From Betaproteobacteria bacterium (GTDB lineage: Bacteria; Pseudomonadota; Gammaproteobacteria; Burkholderiales; Casimicrobiaceae): a DNA stretch of 64,000 nucleotides. Where the stretch lies: the NCBI GenBank assembly GCA_016704895.1, contig JADIZG010000069.1, positions 124,001-188,000 on the forward strand, written 5' to 3'. This document shows positions 9,895 through 18,915 of the stretch, one piece after another. Position numbers and translations under genes: made by a program. A model generated the notes under the pieces. The model was not told the DNA's origin. It made no database searches and was given only the letters and a program-made list of their open reading frames with translations. Position 1 is the stretch's first letter. Each line of letters opens with the position of its first letter.

Positions 9895-10126
9895 CGCCCT
9901 CGGCGGCCGCGTCGAAGGCCTTCAGCACGCCCTTTTCGAGCACCTCGACCTGCTGCCGCGCGTCCTTGAGCACGCCCTGGCAGTACTGCAGGAGCTCGGC
10001 GCCGCGCCGGTAGGCCGCGAGCGATTCCTTGAGCGGCAGCTCGCCGGACTCCATCGTCGCGACGATGCCCTCGAGCTCCGTCATCGCGGCTTCGAAACTT
10101 GCGGGAGCGGCGGCGGTCTTTACCAT
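9884..10126 (-). CDS. xseB: Exodeoxyribonuclease VII small subunit
   Basis: An 80-residue helical subunit of ExoVII, which degrades single-stranded DNA; the catalytic XseA subunit is not in the window. The family core FEAAMTELEGIVATMESGEL, then SLAAYRRGAELLQYCQ, matches the two-helix ExoVII_S fold. The charged C-terminus ends in EGDEP. It is the first gene of the xseB-ispA-dxs(-folE2) operon, and its 3' end overlaps ispA by 11 bases. Confidence 0.93.
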   Translation of the reverse strand: MVKTAAAPASFEAAMTELEGIVATMESGELPLKESLAAYRRGAELLQYCQGVLKDARQQVEVLEKGVLKAFDAAAEGDEP

Positions 10127-10473
10127 GGCGTGCGGTGGGAGCGGGGCGGGAGGACGATGGGCAGAAGCTGCGGCCGCGGCGCCGGGCGAGCGTCAAGGGT
10201 AGCCGTATCGGCACCGCAGGGTCAAACCACGCGCCGACGTGCGGCGCAGGGCCGGCCGGGTCGCAACCTGGTGGCGTGCGATTTCGCCCTCAAGTTGACC
10301 CTGTATTTCGATGCCAGCTATAATAACACGTTTCAGCGACGCGGCCTTTCACGGAACCTTCGTGCGGCCGACTTAGCAAAGCGGTCCGGGGCGGCCCAAA
10401 ACGCCGTAATCGTCCCGGGTTGTTGGGTTGGGTTGGTTGAATTTCACCGGAATCCGGACGAAAAGGAAGGTTC
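10127..10473. other. Intergenic region, divergent promoters for xseB operon and Rieske oxygenase
   Basis: About 350 bases without a credible gene. The right half is unusually AT-rich for this window and holds a good + strand promoter (separate entry). A G/T-rich run of GGTTG-like units lies at about 10418-10440. The ribosome-binding sequence AAAGGAAGG ends three bases before the Rieske ATG. Nothing else was recognised. Confidence 0.6.
10295..10324 (+). promoter_or_regulatory. Sigma-70 type promoter for the Rieske oxygenase gene
   Basis: TTGACC at 10295-10300 and a perfect TATAAT at 10319-10324 are separated by 18 bases. This is the closest match to the housekeeping consensus that I noticed in the window. 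Transcription would begin near 10331, leaving a leader of about 140 bases before ATG 10474. Confidence 0.75.
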
Positions 10474-11645
10474 ATGTCGAATCTCGCCGCGGCGGGACAA
10501 CTGCGTCGCGCCTCTCGCAGTTCCCGTCCCCTGGTATTGCGATCCTCGCGTCTTCGACGCCGAGATGCGCACGCTGTTCCCGCGCGCGCCCGGCTACGTC
10601 GGCCACGAGCTGATGGTCCCGGAGGTCGGCGACTACCAGGTCCTGCCCGGCCGGCACGACGCGCAGGCGCTCGTCCGCAACGCGGGCGGCGTCGAGCTCG
10701 TCTCGAACATCTGCCGCCACCGGCAGGCGATCATGCTCAAGGGCCGCGGCAACGTGCCCAACGTCGTCTGCCCGATCCACCGCTGGACCTACGACCTCAA
10801 GGGCGAGCTGCTCGGGGCGCCGCATTTCGACGACCGGCCCTGCCTCAACCTCGGCCGCTCGCCGATCCAGAACTGGAACGGCCTGCTGTTCGACGGCCCG
10901 CGCGACGTCGCGGGCCGACCTGGCGGCGCTCGGCGCACAGGACTTCGACTTCTCGAGCCACGTGCTCGACCGGGTCGAGATCCACGAGTGCAACTACAAC
11001 TGGAAGACCTTCATCGAGGTCTACCTCGAGGACTACCACGTCGTCCCCTTCCACCCGGGGCTCGGCAAGTTCGTCACCTGCGACGACCTGAAGTGGGAGT
11101 TCGCGCCCTGGGCGTCGCTGCAGACGGTGGGCATCACCAACCTTGCCAAGGCCGGCAGTCCTGCCTACGCGCGCTGGCAGCAGGCGGTGCGCGACTACTA
11201 CCGCGGCGAGACGCCCCGGCAGGGCGCGATCTGGCTCACCTACTACCCGAACATCATGCTCGAGTGGTACCCGCACGTGCTGGTCATCAGCACGCTCTAC
11301 CCGAGCGGCGTCGATCGCACCACCAACGTCGTCGAGTTCTACTACCCCGAGGACATCGCGCTGTTCGAGCGCGAGTTCGTCGAGGCCGAGCAGGCCGCCT
11401 ACATGGAGACCGCGATCGAGGACGACGAGATCGGCGAGCGCATGGACGCGGGGCGCAGGGCGCTCGTCGCGTCCGGCCGCAGCGAGATCGGGCCCTACCA
11501 GTCGCCGATGGAAGACGGCATGCAGCACTTCCACGAGTTCTACCGGCGCGAAATGGACGCGGGCCGCGCGAGCGTTCCTGCGTCAGCGACTCCTCTCCCC
11601 GCATGCGGGCGGGGTGAGCCGGGCAACGCGGGTGGCGTGACCTGA
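10474..11645 (+). CDS. Aromatic ring-hydroxylating (Rieske) oxygenase alpha subunit (frameshifted)
   Basis: About 389 residues once two one-base slips are corrected. The Rieske [2Fe-2S] ligands are in NICRHRQ and, 17-18 residues on, VVCPIHRW. The mononuclear iron site is in YLEDYHVVPFHPGL, which contains the D/E-x2-H-x4-H pattern. Breaks fall near 10515-10525 (after MSNLAAAGQLRRAS) and near 10905-10925 (after DGPRDVA). Each acts like one inserted base. No ferredoxin or reductase gene lies nearby, so electron partners must be encoded elsewhere. The substrate is unknown. The last 25 residues (ASVPASATPLP...) read through a CCCGCATGCGGG palindrome and may not be native. The stop overlaps the next ATG (TGATG). 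Confidence 0.85.
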
Positions 11646-12517
11646 TGCAAAGCCTCTGGATGGTCGTCGCCGGCCTCGCGTTCGCGCTGATGGGCGTGTT
11701 CGTCAAGGTCGCGAGCGCGCACTACTCGACGGCCGAGCTCGTCTTCTGGCGCTCGATCCTGCAGATGGCGGTCGCGTGGGCGATCCTGCGGCAGGCCGGC
11801 GACTCCGTGCGCACGCAGCGGCTCGGCATGCACGTCCACCGCGGCGTCGCCGGCTTCGTCTCGCTGTTCATGTTCTTCTACGCGCTCACCGAGCTGCCGG
11901 TCGCGACCGCGATGACGCTCAACTATTCGTCGCCGCTCTTCCTCGCGATCCTGCTCACCGTGCTCGCGCGCGAGCGCCCGGGCGCGAAGCTCGTGGGCAC
12001 GGTGCTGCTCGGCTTCGCCGGCGTCGTGCTGCTGCTGCAACCGGCGTTCGCCGCCGACCAGTGGCGGCCCGGACTGATCGGGCTCGTCTCGGGCGCGATC
12101 TCGGCCGTCGCGTACTGGAACGTTCGCGAGCTGGTTCACGCCGAGGAGCCCGAGGCGCGCGTCGTGTTCTACTTCGGCCTGTTCGCGTTCGCGGGCTCGC
12201 TGGTCTGGATGGCCCCGCAGCGCTGGCACGTCCCGACGGTCGAGACCGGATGGCTGCTGGCCGCCGTCGGCGGACTCGGTGCGCTCGGCCAGCTCGCGAT
12301 GACGCGCGCCTACGGCCACGGGTCGACGCTCGTGACCGCGGCGCTCTCGTACAGCGGCATCGTGTTCTCGAGCGCCATCGGCATCGCGTGGTTCGGCGAC
12401 CTCCTGTCGTGGTCCGCCTGGACGGGCATCGCGCTGATCGTCGCCGCGGGTATCCTCGCGGTGCATCTGCGGCCGGGCCGGCGGGAGGACGCGGCCTCGC
12501 AGATGACGAACGATTGA
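11645..12517 (+). CDS. EamA/DMT family transporter
   Basis: Inner-membrane protein of 290 residues with ten predicted hydrophobic segments in two repeated EamA halves, the usual size for drug/metabolite exporters. It begins MQSLWMVVAGLAFALMGVF and ends in a short charged tail. Its start overlaps the stop of the Rieske oxygenase gene, suggesting one transcript. It could export the oxygenase product or a related compound, but that is inference from position only. Confidence 0.88.
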   Translation: MQSLWMVVAGLAFALMGVFVKVASAHYSTAELVFWRSILQMAVAWAILRQAGDSVRTQRLGMHVHRGVAGFVSLFMFFYALTELPVATAMTLNYSSPLFLAILLTVLARERPGAKLVGTVLLGFAGVVLLLQPAFAADQWRPGLIGLVSGAISAVAYWNVRELVHAEEPEARVVFYFGLFAFAGSLVWMAPQRWHVPTVETGWLLAAVGGLGALGQLAMTRAYGHGSTLVTAALSYSGIVFSSAIGIAWFGDLLSWSAWTGIALIVAAGILAVHLRPGRREDAASQMTND

Positions 12518-12527
12518 GGAGAGCCCC

Positions 12528-13370
12528 TTGTACCGAACGCTCGTCGATCCCGCCACGCTCGCCCGCCATCTCGACGACCCGCGCTGGGTCGTCGTCGACA
12601 CGCGCCACGACCTCACGCAGCCCGCGTGGGGCGAGGAGGAGTACCGCGAGGAGCACATCCCCGGCGCGCGGTTCCTGCATCTCGACCGGGACCTGTCCGC
12701 GCCGAAGACCGGCCGGAACGGCCGCCACCCGCTGCCCTCGCCTGCCGCCGCCGCCGCGACCTTCGGCGCGGCCGGCATCGACGCGGACAAGCAGGTCGTC
12801 GTCTACGACCAGAACCAGGGCGCCTACGCGGCGCGGTGCTGGTGGATGCTGCGCTGGCTCGGCCACGACGCGGTCGCGGTGCTCGACGGCGGATGGGACC
12901 GCTGGATGCGCGAGCAGCGGCCGATCACCGGCGAGGTCCGTCCGGTCGTCCCGGCGACGTTCCGCGTCCGCGAATCGCTGCCCGTCGTCGGCACCGACGA
13001 GGTGCTCGCGAACGCAGCGCGCGACGCGGCGCTCGTGCTCGACGCGCGCTCGCCCGAGCGATTCCGCGGCGAGGCCGAGCCGTTCGATCCGGTCGCCGGC
13101 CGCGTGCCCGGCGCGGTCAACCGCCCGGTCGCGCGCAACCTCGCCAGGGACGGCACGTTCAAGCCCGCGGACGAACTGCGCGCCGAGCTCGAGGCGATGC
13201 TCGGGTCCGGCGACCCCGGACAGGTGATCCACATGTGCGGCAGCGGCGTGACCGCGTGCCACAACATGCTCGCGATGGAGGTCGCGGGGCTGCCCGGCGG
13301 CAAGCTCTACGCGGGCTCGTGGAGCGAGTGGTGCGCGGATCCGTCGCGTCCGGTCGCGACCGGCGCCTGA
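12528..13370 (+). CDS. sseA: Thiosulfate/3-mercaptopyruvate sulfurtransferase (two rhodanese domains)
   Basis: A 280-residue tandem rhodanese that transfers sulfane sulfur from thiosulfate or 3-mercaptopyruvate to a thiophile. The N-terminal inactive domain contains DPRWVVVDTRHDL and HIPGARFLHLD. The C-terminal active domain has the loop CGSGVTAC with nucleophile C237. CGSGVTA loops occur in mercaptopyruvate-type enzymes, so the symbol is tentative. The start is TTG at 12528, supported by the GAGGAGAG ribosome-binding sequence a few bases upstream; no ATG is suitably placed. It follows the EamA gene by ten bases. Confidence 0.88.
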   Translation: MYRTLVDPATLARHLDDPRWVVVDTRHDLTQPAWGEEEYREEHIPGARFLHLDRDLSAPKTGRNGRHPLPSPAAAAATFGAAGIDADKQVVVYDQNQGAYAARCWWMLRWLGHDAVAVLDGGWDRWMREQRPITGEVRPVVPATFRVRESLPVVGTDEVLANAARDAALVLDARSPERFRGEAEPFDPVAGRVPGAVNRPVARNLARDGTFKPADELRAELEAMLGSGDPGQVIHMCGSGVTACHNMLAMEVAGLPGGKLYAGSWSEWCADPSRPVATGA

Positions 13371-13432
13371 CGGCGCAACGAACGACACTCACGCAACGCA
13401 GCGGACGACCGAAGGACCGCCCCGAGGTCGTT

Positions 13433-13470
13433 GCCCCCTCGGAGGGAGGCTCTCGAAGCGAGCTTCGGGG
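13433..13470 (+). repeat. Dispersed intergenic repeat, copy 1
   Basis: A GCCCCCTCGGAGG core is followed by GGC, a few variable bases and CGAAGCGAGC, with internal hairpins such as GAAGCGAGCTTC. An inverted, diverged copy lies at 61370-61402 after glgP. It sits between the convergent ends of the sulfurtransferase and thpR genes, where it could also act as a transcription barrier. Confidence 0.5.
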
Positions 13471-13475
13471 GGAGG

Positions 13476-14015
13476 TCACCTCGTGCTCCAGCCCGCGACC
13501 TCCCGGTAGCGCGGCCCCTCCGACAGGAGCCGCGACGACATCAGCACGACGCGGTCGACGTTCCAGGCGATCGGCGGCTCGATCGGCCCGTCGACGACGC
13601 GCGAGCAGCGCCGCGCGAGCGTGACGTGCGGCCGGTAGGGCCTCGCGTCGGCCGGAACGCCCCGGTCGGCGAGCGCCCGCACGAGTTCCCGGTTCGCCGT
13701 GGCGAGCTCCGGCGGCACGCGCGACGGCGCCGCCCACGCGATGCCGGCGCGCGCGAACGATCCGAGCGCGTCCAGCCGAAGCTCGAACGACGGCCAGGCG
13801 ATCGAATCGCCCGCCGCGCGCACCTTCGCGAGCGTCTCGGCCGGGACCGTCCCGACGAACACGATCGTCAGGTGCAGCGTGAACGCGGCGCTCGCGCGCC
13901 CTCCCGACGCCCGCGCCGTCTCGCGGGCGAGCCGGTCGAGCCGGTCACGCGCCGGCTCGTCGGGCATGATCGCGAAGAACAGGCGCGTCGTCGTGTCGTC
14001 GATGTCGGAAGGCAT
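13476..14015 (-). CDS. thpR: RNA 2',3'-cyclic phosphodiesterase (2H phosphoesterase)
   Basis: A 179-residue member of the 2'-5' RNA ligase/ThpR family, which hydrolyses 2',3'-cyclic phosphates on RNA ends. Both catalytic HxTx tetrads are present: HLTI at residues 48-51 and HVTL at residues 130-133. It starts at ATG 14015 with MPSDIDDTTTRLFFAIMPDE; the RLFFAIMPDE strand is typical. It lies divergently from the SDR gene at 14097 and converges on the sulfurtransferase. Its biological role in bacteria is poorly defined. Confidence 0.9.
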   Translation of the reverse strand: MPSDIDDTTTRLFFAIMPDEPARDRLDRLARETARASGGRASAAFTLHLTIVFVGTVPAETLAKVRAAGDSIAWPSFELRLDALGSFARAGIAWAAPSRVPPELATANRELVRALADRGVPADARPYRPHVTLARRCSRVVDGPIEPPIAWNVDRVVLMSSRLLSEGPRYREVAGWSTR

Positions 14016-14096
14016 GGCCGCTCCCGCCCCGGACGCCGCAGCTCGCGAACGCCCGGCGCGAGCGGTAGCATAGCCGCTGGCTCACGGAGGCACACC

Positions 14097-14876
14097 ATGC
14101 AACGACTCGAGGATCGCGTCGCCATCGTCACCGGCGCCGCGCAGGGGATCGGGCTCGCCATTTCGGAACGGCTCGTCGCGGAAGGGGCGCGCGTGCTGAT
14201 GTGCGACCTCGAGGCGGCGCGCGCCGCCGAGGCCGCACGCAGCATCGACCCGTCCGGCGCACGCACGCGCGCGCACGGCGGCGACGTGTCGAAGAAGGCG
14301 ACGGCCATCGCCCTCGTCGACGCCGCGGTGGGGGCGTTCGGCCGCCTCGACATCCTCGTCAACAACGCCGGCATCACGCACGCGGCCGAGTTCCTCGACC
14401 TCGACGAGGCGGACTTCGACCGCGTCCTCGCCGTGAACCTGAAGTCGATGTTCCTGTGCGGGCAGGCCGCGGCGCGACGCATGGTCGCTCAGGGGAACGG
14501 CGGCGCGATCGTCAACATGTCGTCGGCGAACGCCGTCGTCGCGATCCCGAACCAGGTGCCCTACGTCGTCAGCAAGGGCGGCATCAACCAGCTCACCAAG
14601 GTGATGGCGATCTCGCTCGCCGCGCACGGCATCCGCGTGAACGGCATCGGGCCGGGCACGATCGCGACCGAGCTCGCGAAGCAGGCGGTGCTGGGCAGCG
14701 AGGAGGCGAAGCGCAAGATCCTGTCCCGCACGCCGATGGGCCGGCTGGGCGAGCCGTCCGAGGTCGCGTCGATCGCGGCGTTCCTCGCGTCCGACGACGC
14801 GTCGTACCTGACCGGCCAGACGATCTACCCGGACGGCGGGCGGCTCGCGCTCAACTACACGGTGCCGGTCGCGTGA
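14097..14876 (+). CDS. SDR family NAD(P)-dependent oxidoreductase
   Basis: Classical short-chain dehydrogenase of 259 residues. The nucleotide motif TGAAQGIG lies at 12-19, NNAG at about 89-92, the catalytic Ser at 142/143, and YVVSK with Y156 and K160. The ATG at 14097 is preceded by CACGGAGG. The acidic residue after the second strand (CDLEAA) favours NAD over NADP. It resembles FabG-like and sugar or alcohol dehydrogenases, but the substrate cannot be named. It ends 100 bases from the convergent TctC gene. Confidence 0.92.
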   Translation: MQRLEDRVAIVTGAAQGIGLAISERLVAEGARVLMCDLEAARAAEAARSIDPSGARTRAHGGDVSKKATAIALVDAAVGAFGRLDILVNNAGITHAAEFLDLDEADFDRVLAVNLKSMFLCGQAAARRMVAQGNGGAIVNMSSANAVVAIPNQVPYVVSKGGINQLTKVMAISLAAHGIRVNGIGPGTIATELAKQAVLGSEEAKRKILSRTPMGRLGEPSEVASIAAFLASDDASYLTGQTIYPDGGRLALNYTVPVA

Positions 14877-14898
14877 TGCCGGGCGACGCGGACGTCGA

Positions 14899-14911
14899 GG
14901 GGGGGGGGGGG
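14899..14911 (+). other. Run of 13 G, probable sequence artefact
   Basis: An uninterrupted G13 lies in the convergent gap after the SDR stop. It is one of several long G runs in the window, all on the + strand, discussed under findings. No gene is affected here. Confidence 0.6.
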
Positions 14912-14975
14912 TGTCGCCGGACCGGGCCGCTCGGCCGGGACCGGCGACGCCCCACCGACGGTCCGACCGCAGGCG

Positions 14976-15945
14976 TCAGTCCTGGCCGATCTTCGCGTCG
15001 CGGACCACCGCCGCCCACTTGTCGACCTCGGCGCGCAGGAACGCGCCGAACTCGTCGGGGTCGAGCGGCTTCGCGACCGGCACGAACGTGGCCTTGCGCA
15101 GCCGCTCCTGCGCCGCGGGATCGCTGAACGCGGCGAGCAGCGCGGCGTGGAGCCTGTCGCGCATCGCGGCGGGTGTGCCCTTCGGCAGCACGAAGCCGGC
15201 CCAGTCGCTCACCTTCATGTCGGGGAACCCGGCCTCCGCCATCGTCGGCACGTCGGGAAGCTGCGGCAGCCGCTCGGCCGTCGTCACCGCCAGCGCGCGC
15301 ACTTTGCCCGGCCCGATCTGCCCGATCGCCGAGGACGCGGTGGCGAACATGTACGCGACCTCGCCCGACACGACCGCGAGCACCGCGGGGGGCGCGCCCT
15401 TGTACGGCACGTGGGTGACCGGGACGCCGGTCTGCGCCTTGAACATCTCGCCGGACAGTTGGCCGGGGCTTCCGACACCGCCCGACGAGTAGTTGGCCGA
15501 TCCGCGCGCCTTGAGCGTGTCGACGAGCCCCTTCACGCTGTCCGCGGGAATGCCGGGGTTCACGATCAGCACGTTCGACGGGTAGACGTACATCCCGACC
15601 GGCTCGAAGTCGGCCAGCAGGTTGTACGCCTTCTTCCTGATGATGCTCTCGTTGGCCGCTGCCGCGACGTTGATCATGCCGACCGTCAGTCCGTCCGGCT
15701 TCGCGTTCCGAACGAACTCGAGCGCGACGGCACCGCCCGCGCCGGGCTTGTTGTCGATGACCACCGGGCCCGCCGAGCCCTCGCTCGAGCTCCGCGGAGA
15801 TGTTGCGCAGCACGATGTCGAACAGCCCGCCCGGCGGCCCGCCGACCACGATCTTCGTCACCGGCTGCGCGTGCGCCGCCGGCCACATCGCGAGCGCGAG
15901 GCCCAGCGCCGCGAGGTTCGCCTTCCAGGATCTGCGTCCGTCCAT
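14976..15945 (-). CDS. Bug/TctC family periplasmic substrate-binding protein (frameshifted)
   Basis: Extracytoplasmic solute receptor of about 322 residues, of the type that feeds tripartite tricarboxylate transporters or acts alone. ATG at 15945 follows a GAGGAGAC ribosome-binding sequence and opens a signal peptide ending AHAQ. The N-terminal strand VTKIVVGGPPGGLFDIVLR is in one frame. From VIDNKPGAGGAVALE onward the protein continues in another, with a one-base slip near 15770-15785. Family marks include PGAGGAVA, VPYKGAPPAVLAVVSGEV and RLPQLPDVPTMAEAGFP. No TctA/TctB membrane genes are nearby. As the last gene of the enolase/RraA-SDR run it probably captures that pathway's organic acid. 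Confidence 0.85.
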
Positions 15946-15968
15946 CGTCTCCTCCTCGTCGTTGCACA

Positions 15969-16074
15969 GGTCGGCCTGAAGGCCGACCCACAGGCAACCC
16001 GTTGCTTTTCTCTGTCGGCCTGAAGGCCGACCCACGGGCATCCGCGCGCCCTGTGGGTCGGGCTTCAGCCCGAC
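15969..16074. repeat. Three copies of a GTCGGCCTTCAGGCCGAC-type palindromic repeat
   Basis: Copies occupy 15969-15990, 16014-16034 and 16053-16074. Each is a perfect or near-perfect inverted repeat of about 18 bases around CTGAAG or CTTCAG, next to CCCAC or GTGGG. Further copies lie at 36375-36396, 57526-57545 and 57559-57580. This is the pattern of REP elements. The third copy overlaps the 3' end of the following SDR gene and supplies its stop codon. Confidence 0.85.
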
Positions 16075-16881
16075 GCCTTCGCCGCGCCCTCGCGACGCCC
16101 CGGTATCTGCGCGCCGCCCGCGACGAACAGGTTCTCGCCCGTGACGAACGACGCGCCCGGCGCGCAGAACATCGCGACCGCGCATGCGACTTCCTCGGGC
16201 TCACCTGCGCGGCCGGCGTGGCTGCACGACCGCGAGAACTCGTCCCAATCGCCTCCCGGCTCGCGCCGCCACGCGTTGCGCTCGGTCCGGATGAGGCCCG
16301 GCGACACGTTGTTGAGCGTCACGCCCTGCGAGGCGTAGCGAACCGCGAGCCCCCGGATCAGCGCGAGGTGCGCGGCCTTCATCGCCGAGTAGATCGGCAG
16401 GATCGGCAGCGGCGCCTCCTGCACGATGCTTCCGATCGTCACCACGCGGCCGAACCCCCGCTTCGCCATCGCCGGGACCGTCGCGTTGAGGAGCCTGACC
16501 GTCGCCTTGAAGTTCGTCTCGATCTGGGCGTCGACGTCCTCCTCCCGGGCGTCCTCCAGCTTCGCGTAGATCGAGCGCGCCGCGCAGACGACGAGCACGT
16601 CGATCGGCCCGAGGTCGCGCTCCGCGGCCGCGACGAGCGCGTTCGCCACGTCGCGCCGCGCGACGTCGACGTCGTAGGCGGCAGCGCGCCGGCCCATCGC
16701 GCGCAGTTCCGCGACGACCGCCGACGGCCGCGGCGCCGTCGTCGAGGTGGTTGACGGCGACGTCCGCGCCCATCTGGCCGAGGATGCGCGCGATCGCCGC
16801 GCCGATGCCGCGCGACGCGCCCGTCACCAGCGCGATGCGCCCGTGCAGCGAATAGAGCTCGTGGAAGCCGGCGGCGGCCAT
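16065..16881 (-). CDS. SDR family oxidoreductase in enolase/RraA operon (frameshifted)
   Basis: About 271 residues after correction. ATG 16881 gives the Rossmann start LVTGASRGIGAAIARILGQ. Near 16727-16740 the frame slips by one base, and the second part (MGRRAAAYDVDVAR onward) carries the catalytic GSIV...IYSAMK signature. Both pieces are collinear with SDR proteins of usual length. NHLDD after the second strand gives no clear cofactor preference. It lies about 30 bases after the fused enolase/RraA gene and before the TctC gene, so it is probably the dehydrogenase step of that pathway. Its last residues (KASG) and stop come from an intergenic palindromic repeat. Confidence 0.82.
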
Positions 16882-16912
16882 CAGGTTCCCGGTCGCGGAC
16901 GGTGAGCGCGCA

Positions 16913-18760
16913 TCAGACCTGGTCCCAGGACTCGACGACGTCGTCGCGCACCTGCTCCTCGAGCAGCCGCTCCTGGGCCTCGATCCGTGCTAGCAGCTCC
17001 AGCGTCTCCTGCGCGCGCGCCTGTGGCACGCACACGGCGCCGCTCTCGTCGGCCACCACGTAGTCGCCCGACGCGATCGCGACGCCGTTGATCGCGATCG
17101 GCTCGTTGATCGAGCCGAACGCGAAATCGTTCCGGCTGCGCCGCGGGCACACGCCCACCGCCCACACCGGATAGCCGATCGCGCGAATCTCCTCGAGGTC
17201 TCGGCACGTGCCCCACATGATCGTTCCGCGGACGCCGCGGCGCTGCGCGAGGCGCGACGCGAGGCCGCCCCACGCCGACGCGTTCGTCGCACCGTCGAGG
17301 TCCATGACGACCACGTCGCCTGCCTTCATCGTCTTCAGCACGATCTCCAGCGGCTTGCCGACGCCGCCGCCGAAGCGATACGCCTCCGGGTCGTGCGACT
17401 TGCGCACGAACTTCACCGGCAGCGCGCGCCCGCAGACGCGCCCGACGCCTTCGCGCTGGGCCGCGATGCCGGAGAGCGCCCCGGCGATGCCGAGCTCGTC
17501 GAGCGCGTCGGAGATCGCCGACGTCGGATGCATCGCGAGCTGCGTGGCGAGGTTCAAGCCGGTTTCCATCGTCCCCGTTCCTCCTCGGTGATCCCAGGTC
17601 CGTGCGCGCATCGCGCACAGCCGCCGGCTCCCGACGTCCACGTCCAGCCCCAGTCCCGGCGCTTCGCCCAGCGCGAGCGTACCCCCTTCGACGCTCCTGT
17701 CGAGCAGCACGTCCCGCGCCGGATGGGGACCGATGCCGTATTCGAGCATGCCTCCCGGCGCGTCGACTGCCGCGAGCAGGTGGGCCGAGGCGAGGACGCC
17801 GGGCGCGCCGGTGAACATGTGCGGACAGTAGCGCATGCCGGCCGCGACGATGCGCCGGGCGAGCGGCAGGCCGCCGGAGAAGCCGCCCCACTTGGTGACG
17901 TCGGGCTGCAGCACGGCGAGCGCGCGGTCCGACAGCGCCGCATCGAACATCGCCGGCGTCACCATGTTCTCGCCGCCCGCGAGAGGCATCGGCGCCGCGT
18001 CCGCGAGCCGGCGCCAGGTGTCCGACGGGGCATCCACCGGGATCGGCTCCTCCAGCCACGCGAGCCGGTCCTCGCGAAGCTCGCCGATCGTGGCGATCGC
18101 CGCTTCGGCATCCCACGACGAGTTCACGTCGAGCATGAGCTCGCAGGCGTCGCCGACGAGCGCCCTGACCGGCCGCACCGCCGCGACGTGATCGGCGATC
18201 GCGCCCGACGAGCGCAGCTTGAACGCGGAGTATCCCCGCGCGAGGCCGCGCTCGACGGTCGGCCGGACGTCGTCCGCGCGACCGAGGCTCGCGTAGACGC
18301 GCACGCTGCCGCTCCGCCCGCCGAGCCACTTCCACAGCGGCAGGCAGGCCTTCCTCGCGGCGATGTCGTGGAGCGCGATGTCGATGCCCGCGATGACCGC
18401 CGCGATCGGGCCGGACTCGCCGGACTGGAGCCGCAGGATGTTGCTCGCCGCGGTCATCGACGCCCACGCGTCGGCAGGCGACGCGAACGTGCGTCCGGCG
18501 AGCATCGGGGCGAAGACCTCGTTCACCAGGCGCGCGCGGTGGTGGATCCCGAAGCGCGGGAAGTTGCACCAGATCTCCCCCCACCCCTCGACGCCGTCGT
18601 CGTCGCGCACGCGCACCAGCAGCGCGACGCTGCTGCTGAACGCCATGATCGGATTGGCGACCGTCCTGCCGAGCGGCATCTCGAGGGCCACCGGCTCGAC
18701 GGCGCGGATGCGCAATGGGGAAGCGGCGGCGGCGGGCGCCACGGCAACGCCGGGATTCAC
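16913..18760 (-). CDS. Mandelate racemase/muconate-lactonizing (enolase superfamily) enzyme fused to RraA-like aldolase
   Basis: One open frame of 615 residues. Residues 15-390 are an enolase-superfamily enzyme: substrate loop at the N-terminus, FKLR with K181, metal ligands D211 (LMLDVN), E237/238 (WLEEP) and E264 (GGEN), D287 in LQPDVTK, and H314 in YCPHMF. Residues 398-615 are RraA/HMG-aldolase-like, with MDLDGATNAS and GTCRDLEEIRAIGYPVWA. Members of the first family dehydrate or epimerise acid sugars. Members of the second include retro-aldolases and decarboxylases of 2-oxo acids. The RraA part has its own ATG at 17569 preceded by GAGGAGG, so the fusion may be a lost stop or indel between two adjacent genes. 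It is divergent from the LysR regulator. Confidence 0.85.
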   Translation of the reverse strand: MNPGVAVAPAAAASPLRIRAVEPVALEMPLGRTVANPIMAFSSSVALLVRVRDDDGVEGWGEIWCNFPRFGIHHRARLVNEVFAPMLAGRTFASPADAWASMTAASNILRLQSGESGPIAAVIAGIDIALHDIAARKACLPLWKWLGGRSGSVRVYASLGRADDVRPTVERGLARGYSAFKLRSSGAIADHVAAVRPVRALVGDACELMLDVNSSWDAEAAIATIGELREDRLAWLEEPIPVDAPSDTWRRLADAAPMPLAGGENMVTPAMFDAALSDRALAVLQPDVTKWGGFSGGLPLARRIVAAGMRYCPHMFTGAPGVLASAHLLAAVDAPGGMLEYGIGPHPARDVLLDRSVEGGTLALGEAPGLGLDVDVGSRRLCAMRARTWDHRGGTGTMETGLNLATQLAMHPTSAISDALDELGIAGALSGIAAQREGVGRVCGRALPVKFVRKSHDPEAYRFGGGVGKPLEIVLKTMKAGDVVVMDLDGATNASAWGGLASRLAQRRGVRGTIMWGTCRDLEEIRAIGYPVWAVGVCPRRSRNDFAFGSINEPIAINGVAIASGDYVVADESGAVCVPQARAQETLELLARIEAQERLLEEQVRDDVVESWDQV

Positions 18761-18873
18761 GGGCCTGCAGGCCGCGGCGGACGCGAGACGGCCTTCCTTC
18801 GTGGGTGACCGATGTCGTCACGGTGACCTGCGGCGCCGATCGCCGATCGAGGGATTGTGGGCTGCCCCAACTT

Positions 18874-18886
18874 ATCGTTCAATGAT
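18874..18886. promoter_or_regulatory. Probable LysR-type operator
   Basis: ATCGTTCAATGAT is an imperfect inverted repeat (one mismatch between arms). With the preceding T it fits the T-N11-A pattern of LysR-family sites. It lies in the AT-rich 155-base gap between the divergent enolase/RraA and lysR genes, about 30 bases before the regulator ATG at 18916. Confidence 0.5.
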
Positions 18887-18915
18887 GATCTCGTTATCTT
18901 GTCATACGATTTGCT

